From Bacteroidales bacterium (GTDB lineage: Bacteria > Bacteroidota > Bacteroidia > Bacteroidales > JAFGUD01): a stretch of DNA of 34,285 nucleotides. The stretch lies in assembly GCA_016938685.1 (NCBI GenBank), contig JAFGUD010000391.1, forward strand, positions 1 to 34,285, read 5' to 3'. The notes below the pieces were generated by a model. That model was given only the letters and a program-made list of their open reading frames with translations, was not told where the DNA came from and searched no databases. Positions within the stretch are counted from its first letter, which is position 1, and each line of letters begins with the position of its first letter. This document shows positions 17,156 through 24,082 of the stretch, piece after piece. A program made the position numbers and the translations under genes.

Positions 17156-17716
17156 TTAAACAAATTTAACATTAACAATTCCTATTAAACTGCCATTTTC
17201 ATTTTTGGTTTTTACATCTACAAAGTATTCCCTTTTTGAAACAATACTCATTAACCCATTGATCCAGCCGGAAATGGCGTCAAAAATCAAAATTTGACTT
17301 TCATCAAACCCAAGAATAGTAACAACAATATTGTTTTTGTTGGCTTCTGAAACCTCAATTTTTGCAGGTTCTGCATAATAAGTGGAAAAAATTCTTGTTG
17401 CTCTTTTTAAAACAAAATCAACAGAAGATATTTGCACAAAAATTTTATATACACCTTTCAAAGCTCTTAAAGCACTATATTTACCCACATCGTTAGCTGC
17501 TTTGATTTTCTCGTTGTTATAAAAAACATTTGCAATAGTTAAAATTGGATTCAAGTATGCATCATCCAAATCGTACCAATTAGATGAAAAAACTGGATTA
17601 TCATAAAGTTCCCTACTTTTTTCCGGTAATTTTTCTTTAAAAAGTTCAACTTTGTTTGTGTAATTCGTTTCAACAAAGCTGATTACATTTGATACTGATG
17701 TGCCTTTAATTTCCAT
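17156..17716 (-). CDS. Tandem ~186-aa paralogue 3, most divergent copy
   Basis: 186 aa, cytosolic. It keeps MEIKGT, W47-Y48, GK-x-S, GVYKIFV, VLKR and YY, but differs from the other copies at points they share: WYD instead of WYP, no (D/E)G after the hydrophobic segment at 64-68, SGW instead of AGW, a one-residue insertion after YY, and a Phe-Val C-terminus where the other three carry a Trp near the end. Hand-counted identity over 114 columns is about 46-48 percent to copies 1 and 4. This suggests it evolves under different constraints, perhaps binding another ligand or acting as a regulatory partner. It begins only 2 bp after paralogue 2 ends, so translation is probably coupled. Confidence 0.75.
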   Translation of the reverse strand: MEIKGTSVSNVISFVETNYTNKVELFKEKLPEKSRELYDNPVFSSNWYDLDDAYLNPILTIANVFYNNEKIKAANDVGKYSALRALKGVYKIFVQISSVDFVLKRATRIFSTYYAEPAKIEVSEANKNNIVVTILGFDESQILIFDAISGWINGLMSIVSKREYFVDVKTKNENGSLIGIVNVKFV

Positions 17717-17718
17717 TT

Positions 17719-18282
17719 TTACAAATTATCCCATTTTACTTCTACATGACCTTCTATAAAGTCTTCTTCAATTTCTTTAACCACATGAGTAATACTTGTT
17801 GGTTTTTTTGCTATCACAGTAAATAAAGCCTCTGCCCAACCTGCAATTCTTGTTATAATAATTTCGTGACCTTTTTGAAACCCGATTACTTTAAAATATT
17901 TCACATTCCCTTTGTCTATCGTTTCTACAGTTCCATTTGAATAGTAAGTAGCAAATATAGACTTTAATCTTTTCAAAACAAAAGCCATAGAAGCAATTTT
18001 AACAAAAATTTTATAAATCCCCTTTAATGCATCTAACCCACTATATTTCCCCAATTCGTATGCAGCTTTTTCAACATCTCCGTCAAAACATATTTTACCA
18101 ATTATTTCGGTAGGGACAATATACGCCTCAACAATGGGATACCAAGTCCCCGCCATAATTCCGTCATCAAAAAATTTCTTTGTGCCTTCTGGTAAACTTT
18201 GTAACCATTCGTCATACTTATCCGGAAATTTTTCGTTCAAAAAATGTAACGTACTTACTAATGCTGTTCCTTTTATTTCCAT
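17719..18282 (-). CDS. Tandem ~187-aa paralogue 2
   Basis: 187 aa, cytosolic, same layout as the other copies: MEIKGT start, WYP at 47-49, DGDVEKAA near 67-74, GK-x-S, GIYKIFV, FVLKR, TYY and AGW. One residue shorter than copies 1 and 4 between YY and GW. It shares the segments DEW, AG-x-WYP and KSIF with paralogue 4, its nearest relative. No catalytic motif is apparent. Gaps are 13 bp to paralogue 1 and 2 bp to paralogue 3, so it is inside one operon. Function unknown. A ligand-binding or protein-binding sensor role is inference from the fold-like pattern only. Confidence 0.75.
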   Translation of the reverse strand: MEIKGTALVSTLHFLNEKFPDKYDEWLQSLPEGTKKFFDDGIMAGTWYPIVEAYIVPTEIIGKICFDGDVEKAAYELGKYSGLDALKGIYKIFVKIASMAFVLKRLKSIFATYYSNGTVETIDKGNVKYFKVIGFQKGHEIIITRIAGWAEALFTVIAKKPTSITHVVKEIEEDFIEGHVEVKWDNL

Positions 18283-18295
18283 TAAACATATAATT

Positions 18296-18856
18296 TTATT
18301 CCCATTCTGCTAAAACTTTACCAATTATAAAATCTACATCTTCTTGCTCAAATGAATGTTTTACTGAAATTGGCTTTGAACCTATTATTCTTAATGTTTC
18401 TTCAATCCATCCTGCAATTCTAGAAAATATTTGAACATGTTCTGGTTTAAATCCTGTTATTTTAAACACAGCTTTTTTTGTTTCTGCTTCAACTATTTCA
18501 AAATTCACCTCTGAATAATAAGTGTTAAAAATTTTAGGACTTCTTTTCAAAACAAAAATTGGAGAAGCCATTTTTACAAAAATTTTATAAACCCCATTTA
18601 AACCTTCTATAGCACTAAATTTACCTATTTCAAAAGCTGCTTTTTCAACGTCACCTTCAAAGAATAATTCCGCTATTTTTTCAACAAGAATAATCATTCC
18701 ATCCATAATAGGATACCATTGAGTTGCCATTACAGGATTACTTACAAGCATCTTGCTACTCTGCGGCAATGAATCTATCCATAATTGTTCTTGATTAGGA
18801 TAAACTTTTTTTACAAAATTATGTGTACTTTTGACCGAAGTTCCTTTTATTTCCAT
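18296..18856 (-). CDS. Tandem ~186-aa paralogue 1, first gene of operon
   Basis: 186 aa, cytosolic. It aligns without gaps to paralogue 4 over residues 1-150 (about 54 percent identity by hand over 114 columns) and carries all shared positions: MEIKGT, WYP (47-49), GK-x-S, GVYKIFV, FVLKR, YY and AGW. It is the first gene of the minus-strand run and is preceded by a good minus-strand promoter with a very short leader. I cannot name the family with confidence. DUF2378- or V4R-like is my best guess. Confidence 0.75.
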   Translation of the reverse strand: MEIKGTSVKSTHNFVKKVYPNQEQLWIDSLPQSSKMLVSNPVMATQWYPIMDGMIILVEKIAELFFEGDVEKAAFEIGKFSAIEGLNGVYKIFVKMASPIFVLKRSPKIFNTYYSEVNFEIVEAETKKAVFKITGFKPEHVQIFSRIAGWIEETLRIIGSKPISVKHSFEQEDVDFIIGKVLAEWE

Positions 18857-18868
18857 TCAAACGTAAAA

Positions 18869-18900
18869 TTTGGGACTAAGATAATAATTTTTTAATTTTG
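18869..18900 (+). promoter_or_regulatory. Promoter of the GWxTD lipoprotein gene
   Basis: TTTG (18869-18872), a 20-base spacer and TAATTTTG (18893-18900) match the Bacteroidota sigma-ABfr consensus exactly. The start codon at 18912 leaves a leader of only about 5 bases, so the transcript would be nearly leaderless. Confidence 0.6.
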
Positions 18901-18907
18901 TTGCAAA
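18876..18907 (-). promoter_or_regulatory. Promoter of the four-paralogue/GNAT operon
   Basis: On the minus strand TTTG (18907-18904), a 20-base spacer and TATCTTAG (18883-18876), which differs from TAnnTTTG at one position. The leader to the ATG at 18856 would be about 12 bases. The element lies almost exactly on top of the plus-strand promoter of the GWxTD gene. Confidence 0.5.
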
Positions 18908-18911
18908 AAAT

Positions 18912-20159
18912 ATGAAAAAAAAATCATTTTCAATCTTCTTAACTCTAGTTTTTGTTGCTTTTTTTTCATTAAAATTGAGCTGTCAAAACAAAACAAATCT
19001 ACCAAATATAGCATCTTTTTACAATCCTTCGTTAACTACGCTTCACCCCAAATACAAGCTACACAATAAAGCTGAAGGAACATCAACCGTATACTCTTAC
19101 ATTTATTTACCAGAACTAAATTTTGTGAGATTAGGAAATAATACTTTTGAAGGAAAAATTGAAATTAAATATTTATTTTATGAATCTTTGGAATCAACTT
19201 ATATTTTAGACAGTGCTTCCAAAACAGTTGTTTTTCAAAAAACAAACATAAAAGAATCTGTTATTACTTATTTTGATGTAAAACCTCCCGTTTCAAAATG
19301 CAAACTAATTATTATCACAAAAGACTTATATAACAGCAAAAAAAGTCTAAATATTATTGACATTGATAAAGAAAATAATAGCGAACAAAATTTTCTTCTG
19401 ATGGATTCGGAAACTTTTAAACCTGTTTTTACTGAATATGTAGTTCCAAACAGACCATATAAAATAAAATACAACAAAGATTGTGACTCTTTTTTAGTTT
19501 CAAAATTTCTTCCTGACACAACGCTTGCTGCTTCTCCTTTTTCTGCAATAAATTCAAATTATACACCTAAACTTGACTCTCAGTTTTATGTAAAAAAATT
19601 AACAGATTTTACAATTACGAAAAGTGGAATCTATTCTTTTGAAAACACGCTCAATAACGAAAATTTCACTATTGTTTGTTTTACTGATCAATTTCCTCTT
19701 ATGACTTCTGCCGATGAAATGATTCCTCCTTTGAAATATTTATGCACTTCAAAAGAATATAAAGATATTAATGTTCAAATTAATAAAAAATTAGCATTGG
19801 ACAACTTTTGGCTATCTACAAATAAAGAACCTGCTATTGCAAAATCACTAATTAAAATTTATTACAACAGGGTTTTATATACAAACACTAAATTTACATC
19901 TACAAGAGAAGGTTGGAAAACCGATAGAGGAATGATTTATATTATTTTCGGACCACCGGAAGTTCTTCACATAGGAGACAATTATGAAGAATGGATTTAT
20001 GTTGATGGATATGCAGGCAAAGAAGTAATTTTCACTTTCGACCGAAAACAAAATGATTATACCTCAAATGACTACGTTTTGAGAAGAAATATTTCTTTTA
20101 ATTATTACTGGAAAGACGCTGTAAGCACATGGAAAAAAGGAAACTTGTATGTTTTTTAA
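18912..20159 (+). CDS. GWxTD domain-containing lipoprotein
   Basis: 415 aa. Residues 1-23 are a lipoprotein signal peptide with Cys24 in KLSC. The C-terminal region carries the signature GWKTD (334-338) followed by RGMIYIIFGPP, the hallmark of the GWxTD domain found in Bacteroidota and relatives. The large N-terminal region is beta-rich and unassigned. The biochemical function of the domain is not established, and an envelope location follows from the lipobox. It has its own promoter, divergent from the four-paralogue operon. The next gene on the strand also has its own promoter, so this is probably a single-gene transcript, with no clear terminator in between. Confidence 0.9.
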   Translation: MKKKSFSIFLTLVFVAFFSLKLSCQNKTNLPNIASFYNPSLTTLHPKYKLHNKAEGTSTVYSYIYLPELNFVRLGNNTFEGKIEIKYLFYESLESTYILDSASKTVVFQKTNIKESVITYFDVKPPVSKCKLIIITKDLYNSKKSLNIIDIDKENNSEQNFLLMDSETFKPVFTEYVVPNRPYKIKYNKDCDSFLVSKFLPDTTLAASPFSAINSNYTPKLDSQFYVKKLTDFTITKSGIYSFENTLNNENFTIVCFTDQFPLMTSADEMIPPLKYLCTSKEYKDINVQINKKLALDNFWLSTNKEPAIAKSLIKIYYNRVLYTNTKFTSTREGWKTDRGMIYIIFGPPEVLHIGDNYEEWIYVDGYAGKEVIFTFDRKQNDYTSNDYVLRRNISFNYYWKDAVSTWKKGNLYVF

Positions 20160-20165
20160 TCTAAA

Positions 20166-20197
20166 TTTGACAAATTTTACATTAAAACATACTTTTG
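20166..20197 (+). promoter_or_regulatory. Promoter of the UbiA/dnaX operon
   Basis: TTTG (20166-20169), a 20-base spacer and TACTTTTG (20190-20197), an exact consensus match. Transcription would begin near 20204. That lies after the in-frame TTG at 20195 and so argues for the ATG at 20222 as the real start of the UbiA gene. Confidence 0.6.
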
Positions 20198-20221
20198 CAA
20201 ACCTTATCAACAATAAAAAAA

Positions 20222-21157
20222 ATGAAAAATTTATTCAAACTTTTTAGAGCCGAAAATCTGCTATTTATTATTTTTATTCAATATGCAATGAGATTTTTTA
20301 TAATAAAACCTATTTTAGAAAATCATAATATCAATATTCTTTTCAGCGAATTTAATTTCGGATTATTAGTGCTAACAACTGTTATTTTGGCAGCTTCAGG
20401 CTATCTAATAAACAATTATTTTGACGCTGAATTAGACGAAAAAGCCGGAAAAAATGTTGTAATAGGTAAGTCTATTTCAAAAAAATCGGCAATGAATATT
20501 TATGTCTTCATGAATATTGTTGCAATAGCAATAGGTTTTTACATTTCTTATTTGGTGGGCATTTACAAAATTGGGTTTATTTTCGTGATAATTAGCGGTT
20601 TGTTATGGTTTTATTCATCAGCATACAAAAAAATGTTTCTAATTGGAAACCTGATTATTGCACTAATGGCTGCAATGGTTCCGTTTACAATTGTCTTGTT
20701 TGAAATTCCTTTACAATACGATATCAACAAAGAAATTTTACTTACTCGTGGTCAAAATTTGAACGACATTATTTTCTGGCTTGCAGGATTTGGAGGGTTT
20801 GCTTTTATAATGACTTTAATTAGAGAAATAATAAAAGACATTGAAGATTTTGACGGAGATATGGCTTTCAATGCCAATACATTACCTATTATTTTGGGCG
20901 AAAAAACTGCTAAATTTATTGTCACTTTTCTTACATTGATAACAATTGCTGCGATAGGAATAATTTCATTTAAGTTTTTAACAAACACTTCTACTATTAT
21001 TTATGTAATTCTGTTAATAATTTTACCTTTAATTTTTCTAATTGTTAAAAACTTTATGGCAAAAAATTCAAAAGATTTTCACTTTTTAAGTACTTTTACA
21101 AAATTAATTATGATAGCCGGAGTTCTTTACTCGGTTGTTGCTTACTTAAATTTCTAA
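20222..21157 (+). CDS. UbiA-family prenyltransferase (geranylgeranylglycerol-phosphate geranylgeranyltransferase-like)
   Basis: 311 aa from the ATG at 20222. An upstream in-frame TTG at 20195 would add nine residues but sits within the -7 promoter element. About nine membrane helices. The two Asp-rich motifs that bind Mg-prenyl diphosphate are present: NNYFDAELDEKAG after the second helix and KDIEDFDGD in the C-terminal half. Bacteroidota homologues are usually annotated as geranylgeranylglycerol-phosphate geranylgeranyltransferase, but their true acceptor is uncertain, and quinone or other lipid prenylation is also possible. dnaX follows after 15 bp, so the two are cotranscribed. Confidence 0.85.
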   Translation: MKNLFKLFRAENLLFIIFIQYAMRFFIIKPILENHNINILFSEFNFGLLVLTTVILAASGYLINNYFDAELDEKAGKNVVIGKSISKKSAMNIYVFMNIVAIAIGFYISYLVGIYKIGFIFVIISGLLWFYSSAYKKMFLIGNLIIALMAAMVPFTIVLFEIPLQYDINKEILLTRGQNLNDIIFWLAGFGGFAFIMTLIREIIKDIEDFDGDMAFNANTLPIILGEKTAKFIVTFLTLITIAAIGIISFKFLTNTSTIIYVILLIILPLIFLIVKNFMAKNSKDFHFLSTFTKLIMIAGVLYSVVAYLNF

Positions 21158-21172
21158 AAAATAAAATTTACA

Positions 21173-22921
21173 ATGAGCGAAAACTTTATTGTATCAGCCC
21201 GAAAATACAGACCTTCAGATTTTGACAGTGTAGTTGGACAACGTTCTATTACAACTACTCTTAAAAATGCAATTAAAACTAATCAATTGGCACACGCTTA
21301 TCTTTTTTGCGGTCCGAGAGGAGTTGGGAAAACTACATGTGCCAGAATTTTTGCCAAAACAATAAACTGCCAAAATTTAACCGAAGAAACCGAAGCCTGC
21401 AACGAATGTCAGTCATGTACAGCTTTCAATTCTAATCGGTCGATGAATATTCATGAGCTTGATGCAGCTTCTAACAACTCTGTTGAAGATATTAGAAAAC
21501 TAATTGACCAAGTTCGTATTCCCCCACAAATTGGACATTATAGTGTATATATTATCGATGAGGTTCACATGCTGTCAACACAAGCTTTTAATGCTTTTTT
21601 GAAAACACTTGAAGAACCACCCGAACACGCTATTTTTATTCTGGCTACAACCGAAAAACATAAAATTTTACCTACAATTCTTTCGAGATGTCAAATTTTT
21701 GACTTTAATAGAATACAGGTACTTGATATTGTTGATCATTTACAAAATATCGCAAAAAAAGAAGAAATAGAAGCAGAGCCAGAAGCTCTAAATATTATCG
21801 CTCAAAAAGCTGACGGTGGTTTACGTGATGCTCTTTCTTTCTTCGACCAAATAGCTAGTTTTTCTGACAAGCACATAACTTACGAAAAAGTAATTCAAAG
21901 TCTTAACGTACTCGATTACGATTATTATTTCAAATTAACCGACAGCTTTCTTACAGGCGAATATGTTTTTTCTCTTACAATTTTTAATGATATTCTAAAT
22001 AACGGCTTTGATGCAAGTAATTTTATAGTTGGATTAAGTGAACATTTCAGAGATTTACTTGTTTCAAAAGATGCTAAAACAATTGAATTACTTGATGTTG
22101 GACATTCGATACGAGAAAGATATCTTGAGCAAACAGCAAAATCTCCCTTGCAATTTTTATTAAAAGGACTTGATATAATTTCAAATGCCGATATTCAATA
22201 CAAAATGGCTAAGAACAAGCGTTTATTGGTTGAATTAATGTTGCTAAAATTATCGCAAGTAACAGGCGAATTACAAAAAACTTTTACTCAACAGCCAATT
22301 ATTCAAAACCAACAAGTTGTTCAACAACAACAAAATATTCAACCGGAAGTAAAAAAAGAAGAAACAAAACAAGAAGAAGAAACAAAAAAACCGGAAATAA
22401 AAAAAGAAATAGTTCAGGAAAAACAGCCCGAATACGAACAAAAAGCAAAATCAAAATTCTCATTACCTTCTGTAAATCAGCTTGTTAACGGCGGAGGTTT
22501 AAAAAAAGAAGACGAAAATAATCAAGAAGAAAAAAAAGAAGAAAAAAGAATTACCGGTGATAAAATTGTTACCTTAGAACAAATTTCTCCTTTTTGGCTT
22601 GAATATGCCGAAAGCATTAAAAATGAAATGCCTCGTTTGGCTTCTACTTTATCCGAATATGAATATGAACTAAAAGACCAGACTATTCACCTTAAACTTT
22701 CAAATGAAACTCAAACACAGCAGATTTTAAAGATAAAACACGAAATTCTAAACTTTATTAATCAAAAACTTGATTCGAATCTTAAATTAGAAGTTGTTAT
22801 TTCTGACGCTCCTTTAAAATCAAAAACGCCATACACAAAAGAGGAAAAATACGAATATTTAAAAGAAAAAAATCCGGAACTTGATAATTTAAAGAAACAA
22901 TTTAGACTTTTTGTTGATTAA
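21173..22921 (+). CDS. dnaX: DNA polymerase III subunit gamma/tau
   Basis: 582 aa. The AAA+ clamp-loader domain shows Walker A GPRGVGKT (Lys53), four zinc-binding cysteines (66, 76, 79, 82) and DEVH (129-132), followed by the SRC arginine-finger motif. Domain III ends near residue 370. A low-complexity Gln/Lys/Glu linker (~375-465) leads to a C-terminal domain that would bind the polymerase alpha subunit in tau. The linker is coded by several runs of seven or eight A, possible slippage sites for a shorter gamma form. The gene lies between UbiA (15 bp) and a small membrane protein whose ATG follows directly on the dnaX stop codon. Confidence 0.96.
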   Translation: MSENFIVSARKYRPSDFDSVVGQRSITTTLKNAIKTNQLAHAYLFCGPRGVGKTTCARIFAKTINCQNLTEETEACNECQSCTAFNSNRSMNIHELDAASNNSVEDIRKLIDQVRIPPQIGHYSVYIIDEVHMLSTQAFNAFLKTLEEPPEHAIFILATTEKHKILPTILSRCQIFDFNRIQVLDIVDHLQNIAKKEEIEAEPEALNIIAQKADGGLRDALSFFDQIASFSDKHITYEKVIQSLNVLDYDYYFKLTDSFLTGEYVFSLTIFNDILNNGFDASNFIVGLSEHFRDLLVSKDAKTIELLDVGHSIRERYLEQTAKSPLQFLLKGLDIISNADIQYKMAKNKRLLVELMLLKLSQVTGELQKTFTQQPIIQNQQVVQQQQNIQPEVKKEETKQEEETKKPEIKKEIVQEKQPEYEQKAKSKFSLPSVNQLVNGGGLKKEDENNQEEKKEEKRITGDKIVTLEQISPFWLEYAESIKNEMPRLASTLSEYEYELKDQTIHLKLSNETQTQQILKIKHEILNFINQKLDSNLKLEVVISDAPLKSKTPYTKEEKYEYLKEKNPELDNLKKQFRLFVD

Positions 22922-23308
22922 ATGCTGATTCAAAACCCTAAATACCTAGCTATTGAAGACTTATATGATTTTTTTTCTAAGTCACACAAAGCCAATATTG
23001 TAAATACTCTTTTTAAACAAAAAACTCTCATAGTCAGACACAAAGGCATTAGTCACACAATAGCATTAGATTTTGACAAGACAATAAAAACCTGGACAAA
23101 AATTCCTTTTTGGTGGTCTATTGTATCCACAATAATCGGAATATCAGCATTTGTAATATTTTCATTATCAAGTAGTAATATCGAATCAAGTATGGTTTTT
23201 GGTGTAATTATTCTTTCAATAATAGTTATGTTAAGTCAATATTCATTTTTTATTTTCTTTTCTCCTCAGATTAAGGAATTTAGAGAAGAACTCAAACAAA
23301 TAGTCTAA
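22922..23308 (+). CDS. Small membrane protein, unknown function
   Basis: 128 aa. A soluble N-terminus of about 60 residues is followed by two membrane helices (~62-84 and ~90-113) and a short charged tail. The ATG begins on the base after the dnaX stop codon (TAA-ATG), so it is very likely translated by reinitiation after dnaX. I do not recognise the family. The N-terminal part has a strand pattern with several Lys and His but no known motif. Confidence 0.7.
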   Translation: MLIQNPKYLAIEDLYDFFSKSHKANIVNTLFKQKTLIVRHKGISHTIALDFDKTIKTWTKIPFWWSIVSTIIGISAFVIFSLSSSNIESSMVFGVIILSIIVMLSQYSFFIFFSPQIKEFREELKQIV

Positions 23309-23316
23309 TAATATAA

Positions 23317-23347
23317 TTGCTTTTTTTTTACATTTTTAGTATTTTTG
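23317..23347 (+). promoter_or_regulatory. Promoter of the MntA/HepT-like pair
   Basis: TTG (23317-23319), a 20-base spacer and TATTTTTG (23340-23347) match the Bacteroidota promoter pattern. Transcription would start near 23354, giving a leader of about 14 bases to the ATG at 23368. This TTG is also the first codon of a longer in-frame reading, which the promoter position rules against. Confidence 0.5.
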
Positions 23348-23367
23348 TAAAAAGAATAAAAATACAA

Positions 23368-23673
23368 ATGCATCAGATAATATCCGAAAAACTTCCCCAA
23401 CTTATCAAGATATGTAAAGAACATAAAGTTACAAAACTATACATATTTGGTTCAGCCTTAACTGAAAATTTTGATATTAATAGCGACATTGATTTTCTAG
23501 TTGAATTTGAAAAAAAATTATTACCAGAAGAAAGAGGTGAACTATACTGGCAATTGGACGAACTTCTACCTAAATTATTCTCAAGGAAAATAGATTTAAT
23601 TACAACATCGAGTCTGAAAAATAAATATTTTATTGAAAACATCAATAAAACCAAATTTGCAATTTATGAATGA
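23368..23673 (+). CDS. mntA: MntA-type minimal nucleotidyltransferase antitoxin
   Basis: 101 aa from the ATG at 23368. An in-frame TTG at 23317 would add 17 residues, but it lies inside the promoter. The nucleotidyltransferase signature GSX10DXD is complete: Gly28-Ser29, Asp40 and Asp42, with a third acidic position in KIDLI near residue 75. Known MntA proteins transfer AMP to a Tyr of the partner HEPN toxin and so inactivate it. The partner gene follows with an 8-bp overlap. The fold and pairing are well supported, and the chemistry is from known family members. The start of a new promoter after the dnaX operon suggests an independent inserted module. Confidence 0.9.
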   Translation: MHQIISEKLPQLIKICKEHKVTKLYIFGSALTENFDINSDIDFLVEFEKKLLPEERGELYWQLDELLPKLFSRKIDLITTSSLKNKYFIENINKTKFAIYE

Positions 23674-24004
23674 ATTAATTTTGAAATATTTAGAGGATAT
23701 TAAAAATGCTATCAAAAATATAGAAGAAGATTTAGGAGAAAAAAGATTTTTTGAAGAATACACTAAAAAAAGGACTATAAAACAAGCAACAGAAAGAAAC
23801 TTTGAAATCATTGGAGAAGCAGTAAACAAAATTATTAAAATTAATCCTGATATTAAGATAAGTTCTACTAAACGAATTATTGGCTTGCGAAACAGGCTTA
23901 TACATGCTTATGATGCAATAGATGATGCAAATATTTGGGCAATTATTATTAATCACTTACCAACTCTAAAATCTGAAATATTGGATTTTTTGAAAGAAGA
24001 ATAG
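23666..24004 (+). CDS. hepT: HepT-type HEPN ribonuclease toxin (DUF86)
   Basis: 112 aa from the ATG at 23666, which overlaps the stop of the mntA-like gene. A longer in-frame ATG at 23633 would reach far into that gene. All-helical HEPN protein with the RX4HXY motif intact: Arg75, His80 and Tyr82 in RNRLIHAY. In studied pairs Arg and His form the RNase site and the Tyr is the AMP acceptor. The TERNFEIIGEA segment is typical of DUF86. As the catalytic residues are all present, the toxin is presumably active when not modified. The next gene, an SF1 helicase, starts 78 bp later and is probably unrelated. Confidence 0.9.
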   Translation: MNELILKYLEDIKNAIKNIEEDLGEKRFFEEYTKKRTIKQATERNFEIIGEAVNKIIKINPDIKISSTKRIIGLRNRLIHAYDAIDDANIWAIIINHLPTLKSEILDFLKEE

Positions 24005-24082
24005 TTTCTGAAAAAAAATAAAACATTTCAGTTTATTAAAATAATATATCTATCATTCTTCACAGCATCTAACATTAAATAA

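Noticed and set aside
20195-20221. TTG start for the UbiA gene
   Set aside because: The TTG is part of the consensus -7 element TACTTTTG, so it would not be on the mRNA. The ATG at 20222 fits.
23317-23367. TTG start for the MntA-like gene
   Set aside because: The TTG coincides with the -33 element of a good promoter, and the extra 17 residues are hydrophobic and absent from the family.
23633-23665. Earlier ATG for the HepT-like gene
   Set aside because: It would overlap the MntA gene by 41 bp and add residues outside the HEPN fold. The ATG at 23666 gives the usual short overlap.
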